From contig NW_020654810.1 in the NCBI RefSeq assembly GCF_003589595.1, positions 14,344,569 through 14,408,568 on the forward strand: 64,000 nt of DNA. The letters are read 5' to 3'. The notes under the pieces were generated by a model. The model saw only the letters and a list, made by a program, of their open reading frames with translations, was not told where the DNA came from and did not search any database. The DNA comes from Hyposmocoma kahamanoa. Taxonomy: Eukaryota; Arthropoda; Insecta; Lepidoptera; Cosmopterigidae. This document shows positions 1-11,700 of the stretch, piece after piece. The stretch's first letter is position 1, and the number at the start of each line of letters is the position of its first letter. The position numbers and the translations under genes were made by a program.

Positions 1-147
1 GAATTGTTTATTTTGTAGAAATTTTTGTAGAGGCTTGATAAGCTTAATAGGAGGTACTGTTAATGTAAAGTTAATTGTGTTACTGAAATATACATTTTAT
101 TCATTTTTTTGTTTTATTATATGAAATTGTGTACAAAGGTAGATATT

Positions 148-441
148 TTTAAACGACTTCAAAAAAGGAGGAAATTCTCATTCCACTGTATTTTTTTTTT
201 GTATGTATGTTACGCGATAACTCATTTGTGAACCGATTTTGATGATACTTTTTCTGTTGGAAAAAAGGTAACTCAGCATTGGTCCCATTTAAATTTGAAG
301 AAAATATTCCACGTCAAAAGGTGGCAAATTAGGCGATGAACCCGGTTTCGCGCACTTTCCGATAACTGATTTCAGTAAAACTTGGCAAATAGATGTAATT
401 CCACGAACTTTTGAGTTAGGTTTTTTCGTACTCTGTACTGA
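148..441 (+). repeat. Repeat family F, copy 1
   Basis: About 290 bp, from ACTTCAAAAAAGGAGGAAAT through TTACGCGATAACTC and GATTTTGATGAT to ACTTGGCAAATAGATGTAAT and a final TACTCTGTACTGA. The same ordered modules recur at 1884, 20040, 29861 and 38971. It is non-coding and its class is not known. The rest of 1-783 holds nothing recognised. Confidence 0.8.
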
Positions 442-783
442 TTTATATTCTTAAATAATTCATTTTAGATTTTAATTTTAGCCTCTTATCAGAATTTTAT
501 GTGATCGGATAAAGTACATACTATCATGTAACACATTAGCACACTCTTTATATTTAAGTGTACCGGACTTTTTTTGGAATACCGTTATTTAATAGTACAT
601 AGCTACCTAAACCATTTGATCAAAAACAGTTTTTCCCGCTTCTTATCCTTTGGTGACACGCCCTAAGTGCGCCTCTGTAATGACATCTCATAATACGTAC
701 GAGTAGCTCGCGATTCATTCGCAAACAAGCGCATTCGCCAGATTTGTACGCACCTTAAGGTATTCCGAACTTTTCTTTTCCAG

Positions 784-3700
784 GTTTCAGGTTTACCAAT
801 ACGTAACGGAGTAGAGCATGCAGGCGAAGTAGCATCAATGGCGCTAGCACTGTTAGCCGCAACGAGGGTATTCCGAGTGCGGCACCGTCCTGAACACAAA
901 CTGCTTTTACGAGTCGGTTTACATTCCGGTAAGTATGAAACTTGCATTAAAGAACACCTTTTTTGTTATAAAAATTTTAACCTAATTTAAATCAAAACAA
1001 TTTTGCTTAGGTGGGTTACGACTTCTTGCTTTATAACATTAAATCACGGAGCATGCCAACGATGTGTGAAATAGTACACCCGCGCGAATAATCTCACGAT
1101 AGACAAGTATTTCGAAAAATCACGACACGCTATTTTTAGGTTCCGAAACTTCAATGTTATTTACATTGTAATTTAAATTTCAATTATAATGGTCGTAGCT
1201 ACAAAAATACAGCTGCGGTAAGCTTAGGGATACCAAGCCGACAGCCTCCGGAATGCCTCAGCAACTCTCGGGATGCTTCAGCCGGCTTTAGAAGGTTATT
1301 CAAAATCTTCACTTTCTTAGCGTTCTCGTCTTCTTCTTCAGCAAGATAAAGCTTTTAAATATACAACTGCTAATAAATCAACTTGCTACGTTACGAATGA
1401 TCTGAAGAGAGATTAGGCGCGAGCACAATGTCGCAACGATATGCTTCGGCATGCCTAATGCACAGGTCATATCGCGAACGAGGCGGGGCATCTTTTCATA
1501 CTTCGGTTCACACCGAACTAAGCTAACCGAGCCAACTAGCTCAACGATCTCGCTAGCTATGTAAAATATATCGCCCTTCTACCGCCCTTCATCCTACTAC
1601 GTATTTTCTTAGCTTAACTGTGCAAGCAACTACGTGAGCTAAGATAAGTTAGCTAGTGTCGTTCGCGATGCGGCCGGATACCGCGGCATAATTGCAATCA
1701 GTGCGCAGTGTGCACTTTGTACGTAGGAATGACGAATGATCCCTTGCTATGCCGTCTCGCCAATGGACGTCGGGCCTAAGCTGACACTCGCACTCAGCAA
1801 TTAAATCCCGAGCAATCACCTGGCACCTTTGGTTAACTTTAAATTTATTTGGAATCATAACATGAAATATCCTAAACGTTTTAACAGACTTGAAAAAAGT
1901 AGGTCCTCAATTCGACTGTATTTTTTCTGCATGTAGGTTACGCGATAACTGGGGCTGACTTGTGAACCGATTTTGATGATTCTTTTTTTGTTGGAAAGAG
2001 AGAGTTGGAGAACATTTAAATTTGAAGGAAATATTAGACCTCTAAAGGTGGCAAACTAGGGGAAGAATTTGGTTTTTGCACACTTTCTGGTAACCGATTT
2101 CAATAAAACTTGGCAAATAGATGTAATTCCACTTTCGAGGAAACTTTTTTTTACAAAAAGTTACAATTATTACAGGTCCAGTATGTGCGGGAGTTGTTGG
2201 TCTAAAAATGCCCAGATATTGTTTATTCGGAGACACGGTTAACACTGCTAGTCGATTTGAATCCACTGGAGCCCGTAAGTTTTACTTATACATAATACCT
2301 TATTGTATTTGGTTCTTCGAGCTCGATTAATTTAGTGATATATATTTATTCGCAGCGTTAAAAATCCATTGCAGCGCGGCATGTAAAGCTTTATTGGATC
2401 AATTAGGAGGCTACATTTTAGAAGAAAGAGGAGTAGTCGCTATGAAAGGCAAAAGAGATCAGGTAAGTAAATATCCATGGATAAACGAAATATTTTTATA
2501 GCTACGATTTTTATAGTTATTAGACAATAACATATTAGATAACATCACATACATTGCTCTGATCCCAAAGTAAGCAGCTAAAGCACTTGTATTATGGAAA
2601 TCGAAAACAACGACGGTACCACAAACACCCATACCCGAGACAATATACAAAAGTTAATTTCTACACTGACCCGGCCGGGGATCGAACCCGGGACCAAAGA
2701 GATGGCGACACCATGAAAACCGGTGTGCAAGCCACTCGACCACGGAGGCCGTCAAATTGGCTATAACATCTTGCTTGCTACAATCAGGTAACTTATTGGC
2801 TGAGAGGGGAAGAACCAAAAGCCGCCGCTGCACGAGCCAAACGGCGAGCGCAAAGAGAAGATAATTCGCAACCACCACCATTGGAGAAACGAGGGCAACG
2901 GAGTTCCTTGAAAAGTCGAAACTGGAAAAATCAACTGGGCGGGTTACACAGGTAGGTACTTGTTGATATTTATAAATATTGTAACTAATCTTGTGGGTTT
3001 CAATACTTTTAAAATAGCACGCCGTTCGTGCAACTTGAGATAGGTGCCCACATATTTATTTAGGCAAGTAACCGAAAAGCACCCTTTTCACAATACAATA
3101 CTAATATTCTTTATTGCACACTGGGACAAATACATAACAATACAAAAAAAATAATACAAAATTACAGGTACAACAGGCGGCCCTATTGCTAAATAACAAT
3201 CTCTTCCAGGCAGCCGTCGGATTACAGGAAAAACTGTAAAATGAAATTAATTGAGAGCGCATCAGAACACGTATTTAATTCACATATTGCAGATACACAA
3301 ATAAGAGTGAATTAATAAATAAATAATAATAAAATACTAAAAAAAAGAAGAAAAATATTATATCGATTATATCGAAGTAGGATTGGATAAAACGTAATAA
3401 TCATAAGACACAAAACTTAAATCAGGTAAGAATAGGAGAAAATAATAATTAATTATTGTAAATACATCTCGTTTTTTACAGATGTTGCAGTTTAGAATCT
3501 CCTAAGAAATTAAGGTTTGCATCTGGAAGCCACTTGGAATCTCATACAGATGGTGTGTTGCATCATCGGAGTGACGAATATCTTATGGAGGTAAGTGAAG
3601 TTTTTTCGAAATGGGTGGCAATTTATATTTCTACTTCTAAATACGTATAGAATAGAATAGAATAGAATAGAATAGAAAATCATTTATTTGACGAAGGCAA

Positions 3701-4764
3701 AAATACATAAAATAAAAAGGTCAAAACATGAAGAATAAAACGAGAAAAACATGAGTAAAAATTAGGCTTGACACAAAACAACCAATGATTGTATGTTACT
3801 CTGCTTGCCCCGCCGAGTAGGTACTAGGTAGATAGTATGCATAAGTACTAGTTATAACACAATTATTCCATTGCCTCTTTGCTACTAAGTACACCACCGT
3901 AAAAATAATCTGAACGTTGTGTTCTAATATATCCGAACATTTAACAAAAAATTTACCCTTTTCATCGTACCAAAGCACTTTTAATCAAGATGCACTTTTG
4001 TAGCAGTAGAGATCCTTGTGAAAGATTTCGTCGAGGAAAGTACTGCCTTACCTTACCTTACCTATTTCTGCCGCTAAGCAGTAATGTCGGCATTACTGTG
4101 TTCCGGTTTCGAAGGGTGCTGGTGAAATTACAGGCACATGGAACTTTGTCTCAGGATGCCGGGCGCAGTGACAGTGCTCCTCAGACTTTTTGCGATTTAA
4201 AGCTCTGAGTGGCCCAGCAACTGTTAGATATATATACAGGCGAGGAGCAATAGACAGGCGTGGAGCTTACTATCAGGCGCACGACTTGTTCGTTCCGTCG
4301 CTTGATATTAGAAAAAAAAACTGCAAGTCGAAGAACGTTCACAAACCTGGTAAAACGTGTGAAGTCACCAACCCGCATTGGGCCACACTCGCCTGAAAAG
4401 AGACTCGTGCCCAGCAGTGGGACGTATAAAATGGGTTGATGATGATGATGACTAATAAATCTTAACATTACAGGTCATAGGCGAAGGCCGTTTAGCTCCA
4501 GTACAACGTGGCGATCTTTTGCAAGCGCCTTGTCTCCGGCACGAATACACAAGCATATCTTGCCCCATAATCGAGCACGCAGAAAGTGCACCTGCTCCAC
4601 CAGCCGCTACCTCCTGCACTCCTCTGTTAACCCAAGAAAAGAAAATTCCCCAAGACCTAGACAAAAACCCCATAGACGCTACACCTTGCGATATCAAATT
4701 AGTCATCAACGGGTGCACGTATAATGACAGGGAAGCGGGCATGCCGTTACTGGCGGACGCATAA
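784..4764 (+). CDS. Receptor guanylate cyclase, C-terminal part (Gyc32E-like), 5' exons outside window
   Basis: Six exons join in phase: 784-928, 2176-2274, 2356-2462, 2788-2951, 3482-3590 and 4474-4764 (TAA at 4762-4764). They encode the second half of a class III guanylate cyclase domain, starting at VSGLPIRNG and including [27 protein letters not shown] and the closing VTYWLRGE, then a basic cytoplasmic tail with SPKKLRF and HEYTSISCP. The enzyme would convert GTP to cGMP on the inner face of the plasma membrane. The ligand-binding, membrane and pseudokinase exons lie left of the window, since nothing matching them is found before 784. The first exon is 145 nt, as in the convergent Gyc76C gene, and begins at the same codon. 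The TYWL and YTSISCP features suggest a Gyc32E-type receptor, but the subfamily name is less certain than the family. Confidence 0.88.
1884..2151 (+). repeat. Repeat family F, copy 2
   Basis: Same modules as the copy at 148 (TTACGCGATAACT, TTGTGAACCGATTTTGATGA, CTTGGCAAATAGATGTAATT), truncated at its 3' end just before the acceptor of the cyclase exon at 2176. The upstream part of this intron (929-1883) contains nothing I recognise. Confidence 0.8.
2506..2755 (-). mobile_element. tRNA-derived SINE family E
   Basis: Minus strand: a tRNA-like head GGCCTCCGTGGTCGAGTGGC with a B-box GGGTTCGATCCCCGG, then a body with GGGTGTTTGTGGTACCGTCG and CCATAATACAAGTGCTTTAG. It fills almost all of the 325-bp intron between cyclase exons. 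A second copy is at 31428-31570. Confidence 0.8.
3648..3677. repeat. Pentanucleotide microsatellite (AATAG)n
   Basis: About five to six perfect AATAG units in the intron before the last exon of the Gyc32E-like gene. Confidence 0.9.
4003..4310 (+). repeat. Repeat family B, copy 1
   Basis: Modules: CCTTGTGAAAGATTTCGTC, TATTTCTGCCGCTAAGCAGT, GTTCCGGTTTCGAAGG, AATTACAGGCACATGG, GATTTAAAGCTCTGAGTGGC and GCGCACGACTTGTTCGTTCC. The same modules recur in the same order at least nine more times in the window on both strands. No coding capacity is visible; a non-autonomous element is likely but its class is unresolved. Confidence 0.8.
4315..4452 (+). mobile_element. Lepidopteran SINE family D, 3' portion
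   Basis: Contains GTGTGAAGTCACCAACCCGC, ATTGGGCCACACTCGCCTGA and CCCAGCAGTGGGACGTATAA, ending in a GATGATGATGATG tail. This is a very common lepidopteran SINE 3' end. It abuts the preceding family-B repeat. Confidence 0.75.
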
Positions 4765-5264
4765 TGTACTTAATACTAGTCAATAGTTGAATTCCAGACG
4801 TTTACAATCGCAACACGACTACTTCAGAGCTCAATTAGTCTCGTTCGTTTTGTAATTTGTTAACACCTGGATACGATAATATATTTGGGGATTTAGTATA
4901 CACACCTTTTAGACTAAGAAATTATAATGTCTTGAACGAATTTGTAATTGTAAAGTGCAAACAGTTTCCTTTAGAGGGCTTAAGACATGGTTTTCTTGTA
5001 GTCTATTGCATATTGTACTCTCCAGTTATGTTGTCAAGCGTGAAGCGATACCCTTAGCGATAATGTGATCTATGTCAGTATTATTAAGAGACCTTATTCA
5101 ATAGAAATTATTTAATAACATTAAACTCTTATTTCACAATTCACGGTAACATCGTTTTACTTACACATATTAATATTTACAACAGCATTTCATATACATA
5201 TATCTAAGTTGCTAATATACATTCAGTTTTAGGAGTAGGATAATGTAGGGGATAGGGGAGTTGG
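4765..5264. other. Shared 3' region of two convergent cyclase genes
   Basis: Exactly 500 bp separate the stop codons of the two convergent genes. No canonical AATAAA is visible on either strand, but ATTAAA variants sit close together: + strand near 5119 and - strand near 5115-5110. The two transcripts therefore probably end almost back to back or overlap. No repeat is recognised here. Confidence 0.5.
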
Positions 5265-8200
5265 TCAGACGGCGGACTCGCGGTCAAGGAGGGGAGGAGC
5301 GCGACGCAGCGAAGAGCTGCTGCTGCGCGTGCCGCCGTGGAAGAAGCCCAGCAACCAGGAGCGGATGGCCAGTCGCGGGATCTTACGCATATCGCTCTTC
5401 ACGTCCGCCACGTTCTCCAGCGACCGCCACTTCTTGTAGAACTCTATGTAATTGGAGTCGTGCACCTTTCTTTTGTTGCGGTCGAACTTGTTGTAGAGGC
5501 TGCACTTGCGGAGGAGCGGGCTGTCCTCTTCGGTTTTGGGCAGGTCCTCGGGGACGATGCCGATGATGGGTCCGTTGAAGACGGGGGCAGAGACGGTGGA
5601 GACGGTGGAGATGGCGGCAGTAGCGTCAAGCGACTGGGTGGTTTGTTGCCGCCGCAAGTGCGCCTCGCGGCGGCTAGCGCCGGTGCTTGCGCCGCACGCC
5701 AGCAGGTCCAGTGAATGCGCGCACCGCAGTGCTCCTGCGCGGGAGTTCAGCGACTCATCGTCGCCTTCGCATGCCGTCGACGATGCTATAGAACTCAATG
5801 CGTTCCTGAAAACAACAATCAGCATTTGCATTGACCATGTGACACAACATTTATAAAAATGGAAGGAGATTAATTTGCTACGAAGAATTCTTTGGCCGAG
5901 TGTCGAATAATCAACTGAGGATGCCACGTAGAGGGGCGAAAGTTGGTGGTAGCGTCTGTGACTGTAGTTGCGATTAATTTATTTATTTTATTGATTTTAT
6001 GCAGAGGGAAGGTAATAAAATTAACTGCATGAATAAAATATTCAACACAAGCGTAGCTATTGTGCATGATTTAACTCCGCGGTTCGCGGAATAGCAAATT
6101 ATTTATTTAACATGGGCTTCCGCAAGGTAACGCTTGTCAAAAGTCAATACAAGTTCTGCAATACCAGGCTATAAAAGTAATTTCTCAACATTTACAATGT
6201 TTTGTGGACCTACAGTTTCTCAACATTTACAATGTTTTGTGGAGTACCTCGTCCTGGGTCCGTGTTCGGTTCGGGAGCGGCGCTGCGCGGGCGGTGATAT
6301 GGGCGCAGGCAGGGAGCTACGCGAACCGCGCGTGCCGCTGCTCGCCAACCGCTGCCGTGCCAAACTACTGGCAATCAGCGCCCATCCGGGATTAGATTCT
6401 ATAACAATACCCACCTCATCAAATTTTTATGCAAAATAACAATCTATAGGAATTCGATGGAATATGCTAATCATAGCATAAAGGAGGGTGGCGAAAGCTG
6501 ACCCAATAATTATAAGATCAACAAAGAGGCGTTCATGGACGTTGCTAGTTTAATTTTAACTAAAATTTAAAATTAAACGTAAAAGTTTATACCTAGTTAC
6601 CAATATGTTGTGGTACAGTTTTAGAAGTCGGGATTAAATAATTTGTTAAACAACGTATTTTCAAGGAACACAACGCAATTGATTCAGTTCGACCATAGAT
6701 TAGGTAACGTTCTTGTACGTACGTTTCATTTCAAGCATGAGTGAATGTTCATCTACCTAAAGTATTTGTTATTTTATAGTACACAGTTAAAGTACAAATA
6801 ATCAATTAAACAGTGATGAAACAAGTTAAACATAAAGCACACAGATTTGAGAATATTCATCAAGTTATTATTTTTGGGAACAAACTGAAAACTGGTTGTT
6901 TTCTGCTACTACGAACAAACATCTGAAGCGAAATACAGGACATGTTATAGACACAACCTATATCAACTTTATAATCCCAGCTTCTACAGGCTGTACTCAA
7001 TTATTAGCTTTTTCATGCTTTGATAATGAATCACAAGTATTGATAGGTATCTTTAATGCACGTCGTCAAAAACTCTGGGTCACAAAATACAAGGGATATC
7101 GCCATCTTTCTTTGTAAACTATTATTGGTAACAATAATCTAACCACTCGTTGACTTTAGATAATTACGATCTCGTAAATATTTTCATTTTATTTATCATA
7201 TATTTGATGGTAGCAGGGCGCCTCTGGATGCAAGAAAGCCAAAAACGCGAGGAGTGAAGTCCATTGAGAACTCCTACTTGTAGAAAGGTTACGAAAGTAA
7301 AAAAAACTACTCTATCTTCAATAATAATAATAATAATAATAATAAATGTTGCACCTACTTCTTGCACAACCTCGTCCAATTAATTAAAAAAACGGAGTCC
7401 AAAAAAGTATTCTTAGCGCGGAACAGATTAGAAGTAACAGTTGTAAAGTTACCTATTTTATATATATAAAAAATTACAAATGCTTGTACAAAGTTTTGAA
7501 GTTTGAAAGAAGTCCTGAAAAGTGGAATGCCAGTAAAAATAAAAGAGTAATGCATGATACAAGACTGCTGCCATCGATAACGTATGCGTATCAGACAAAC
7601 ATATATAACACACGCAGATAGGAACTTTATGATTTTTTTTTATACAATTGTAAGTGCGCATTTGACCTCCAACTCACCTGATGGAAAGTGACGATGAGGT
7701 CGATGATGGAACATTATTTTGGTGTGCATACACCTAAATAATGTCTATTCACTTTCGCCTTGAAAAGGTCCAAGTTATAACGTTCAGGGTACACGTCTGC
7801 AGGCAGGGAATTCCACTCCATAGCCGTTCGTCGTACAAATGTGGAAGCGTAACGTTTCGTGCGAATCTTTGGAATATCCACAACATAGGAGTGGAACTTG
7901 GGTTCCTACGTGTAACTACCTACGTCTAGTCCCCCGATGATGGAAAGGGGAAGGCGAAATTAAATCGTGTAATTCTATCGCACACTCTCCGAGATATATC
8001 CGGTATATTTAAAACAAATGCACACCACCCTACACACGATGTTTAAAATGACGATTAAACTATCCACACTAGACAATTACACTAACTTCACGGTCCGGGC
8101 TCTGGTGGCACAAATGGCGGGCAGAAAAAAGTACTCATTCTCGAGTAGAATAATAATATATATTTGTTTTATTTAATTCCTTTGTTTGTATTACCATTAA

Positions 8201-8725
8201 CTGTTTGAAAAATACAAAGTATTACACGTCCAGAGAAATTAATAATATACTACACAATTTATTTAAAATATATCAGTAACTTGCTGGTGCCCGCAACTTC
8301 ATCCGAGTAGAACAAGTACTTCGAGTAGTCTAGTTACTATATTTTATATGTTCTGCATACAAACTGCATCCCCTGTTTCACCCCCTTTAAGGCTTATTTT
8401 TGTAACTAAAAGTAGCCTATATCCTTCTAGGTCCTATCTATCTCTATACCTAAATTCATCAAAATTAGTTCAGCGGTTTAAGCGTTAAACGCAAACAAAC
8501 TAAATTACTTAATGAAGTTACGACTTTTCTAAAATGAAATGTTGTACATGAAACAATAAAAGGCTTTTTTACGTTATGTATTAACATGCCTGATACGGAG
8601 GGGTGTCTCGAGTCAGTCAACCGTGGACTCCTGCGCGGACGGCAGAAGAGCGGCCTTTCTTCGCCCTCCACAGCCCTCTTTTGAATCGCCTTCTCTGTCG
8701 CTCCGACTAGCCAATATGTTTGCAA
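5265..8725 (-). CDS. Gyc76C: Gyc76C coding exons 21-23: cytoplasmic tail with terminal ESAV
   Basis: Exon 21 starts at 8725 in phase 0 ([20 protein letters not shown]); its 3' end is uncertain, about 8572-8590. A tentative GC-rich exon 6367-6248 ([20 protein letters not shown] and on) has phase-2 ends that fit the last exon. Exon 23 (5805-5265) encodes about 179 residues, with [31 protein letters not shown] and [10 protein letters not shown], all tail features I associate with Gyc76C. It ends DRESAV-stop, a class I PDZ ligand form. Exons 21 and 23 are strong; 6367-6248 is inferred from composition, splice signals and phase. Confidence 0.75.
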
Positions 8726-11700
8726 CTGTAATGAAATGTAAAAAAAATAACTTCCGAACAAAGTATTTGTGTATAAGCCTGCTTTTTTTAAATATAATAT
8801 CAAGTGACGGGACAAACAAGTCGTGCGCCGATAGTAGCCACACGCCTGTCCATAACAGTTGCAGTGCCACTCACGAGCTTGAAATCGCAAAGATCTGAGG
8901 GGCACTGCCACTGCGCCCGTCACCCTGAACATAAGTTGACATGTCCATGTGCCTGTATTTTCACCAGCACCCTTACCCTTCAAAACCAGAACACAGTAAT
9001 GCTGACATTACTGCTTGGCGGCAGAAATAGGTAAGGTGGCAGTACTGCACTTGTAACGTTCTATTTTAACGATATAACTAAATCTAATCTTAGTCTAATA
9101 TTAACTATGTATAAAATGCTTATATCTAAATAATATACTCATATTTACAACATAAAACTAAATCTTAATCGAGGGAACGTAACTAAGTTGAATGGTTATT
9201 TTGGTGTGTTAACAGATGGTACATATTTCGCGAATTGTGTGTTGGGGTGAGAGGCGCGGAAGAGGCCGCCGCCGGCCGTGTGGCCTGGCTCCCTCGACAG
9301 GCGCGACCGAACTTTGCTAACCGACAGACTATGTCACTCACTTAGAAATTTTGCCATTCATTGTCGGTTTCGTGTCGCCTTTACTGGGTCTTGAACACCT
9401 ATTATTTCTACAAAGTGTAAAAATTTTAAAGGCTATTATCTAATCTATTGAATTTAGTGTTAGTGTTATCCCCATACTGGGTAAGTTGTGCAAGTGCTTT
9501 TATTAGGCTATATGTGAGTGTGATTGGCTCAATTTCGCAAAAAATGTCGATTAAGTTACTTATGATAAGGAGGGCAGAATACTCATAGTCCCGCACTAGG
9601 GAAACCCAAGTGCGGGTGCCATGAATACACACATAGACAAGCACAAATTATACCCAAACTCACAAGAGAAATAAATGTAGGCCATAAACAACATAAAACA
9701 AATATTTCTCCCGGCCCGGAAATCGAACCCAGGACCTCTGCATGGTAGTCCAGTGTGGTAGCCGTACGGCCACAGAGGCAGTTCGAAAAAATATTTTTAT
9801 CTTCGCTATTAAACAAGTTTAGAGCGCCTTGTAATTGTTTACTACTATTTGAAACTTGACATCCAAGTAGCAACAATGTACTTGCAAACATCCAAAAAGT
9901 TTATGTACTCAGTGACTCACCTGCCCTTTGCCCTTAATAGGAATTGTGCCACGTGGTTCAGTGACGTAGCCGCCGATCTTGTCAAGCGCCTGCTTGCAAC
10001 TCGGCGAGATATGTATGCGCAGAGGCTCGCCGTTTGACTCCATACGTGAAGCAGTATTCACCGTGTCCCCAAATAGACAATAGCGTGGCATTGTAAGACC
10101 TACTACACCTGCTACTACCGCACCTGTAATATTTAGATTTATTTATAACTTTGTAGCTAACATCGCAAATCTTAAAAGTTAATCAAACCATTAATTCCAC
10201 GCATTTCGATACGACTGGTAAATAATTTTAATAAATGTACGGATGGCAGCATTTATCAAGTTACAATTGACGGATCTCTTTTCGTTAACAAAAGTGTGCA
10301 GCTTGATGTGCTTTTGACGGTACGATGATATTATGCAACTCAAGAATTTGAGTGCATATTAATATCTTCTTTTTTACATTGAAGTTAGTATAAATGAATG
10401 AACACTGCAACATTCAGCATAATTACTTCTTAAATCTTAGGTGGTTTTTAGTCATTAACAAGTAAACAATTTTTTTGTACTTACCTGTATGAACGCCTAT
10501 TCTTAGTTTGAGAGTTTCGTTTGGTCTGTGTGATATTTTGTGACTCTTTGCCGCGCTGAGGAGCTCAAGCGCCATCGAGGCAATCTCGCCGACATGCCGA
10601 TCGTTATTCCTAATAGGTAGACCTGATACCTATAAAACAATAAATTGAAATATAAGGAAAGGTAATAGACAAGAGCTGTTCAATACTACACATATGCATA
10701 CAAACAAACGACGACCTTGGTGGCCCAACGTTTCGCACTGTGGACGCTAGATGAGGTCCCGGGTGCGATTAACGGTAGGACCAATTCGGGAAATGAACTT
10801 TTCTATTTTGGTTCTGGTCCATTCCTCTGGAGCACACTCATAGCCCCACACTAGGGAAATCCTGTATCGCGGGCGCCATGGACACACACATAGATAACCG
10901 CAAATTACACCCAAGCTCGCGAGAGAAATATATGTAGGCCATACAAATACTTCTTCCAGCCCGAGAATCGAACCCGAGACGTATGCGTGGCAGTCCAGCA
11001 TGATAACCGTTCGGCCACAGAAGCGTTTCAAAATGTAAGGAATTTATATGCGAATATGAACATAATTTAGCAAAACAATGTTGACCGTCACTTTAATTTC
11101 ACGTTTTTCGTTTATATCAAGTGACGGGGTGAATAAGTCGTGCACCTGATGGTAAGCTACACGCCTGTCCATAACGGTTGCAGTACCACACAGAGTTTTA
11201 AATCGCAAAGATCTGAGGGGCACTGCCACTGCGCCCGTCACCCTGAGACATAAGTTGACAAGTCAACAAGACAAGTTGACAAGGCACTTAGGTGCCTGTA
11301 ATTTCACCCTTCAAAACCAGAACACAGTAATGCTGACATTACTGCTTGGCGGCAGAAGTAGGTAAGGTGGCAGTACTTCCCTGGACGAAGTCTTTCACGA
11401 GGAGCTCTACTGCTATATACTCACGTTACTTTACATACAATGTTACAAAGTTCTTCCATAGTGTACAGGGCATCCCACATCTATTGGACATGGAGGTAAA
11501 GTACTTTAAATATTGTAGATAAGATATTTTGTTTCATGGAAACTATACTTTATTTTGAAATGTAAGTAATACGTCTTAATTCGAAGACTTTTAAAAAGAT
11601 GAACCGACCAAATATGAAAAAAAAAACAGGCTGTATTTTTTATAATGCCGGTCGAAAGGATCAGTTTGATTCCCATATGAGGCAAGGAGTTTTAAATGTT

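Noticed and set aside
663..947. 94-codon minus-strand open frame
   Set aside because: It lies opposite a real plus-strand cyclase exon (784-928) and has no recognisable content.
5265..5856. Plus-strand open frames opposite the last Gyc76C exon
   Set aside because: They are shadows of the GC-rich coding exon on the minus strand.
9241..9310. GC-rich patch as an extra Gyc76C exon
   Set aside because: It would interrupt the conserved join between the end of the cyclase domain (GKGQ) and LQTYWLVG, and no frame resembles the family.
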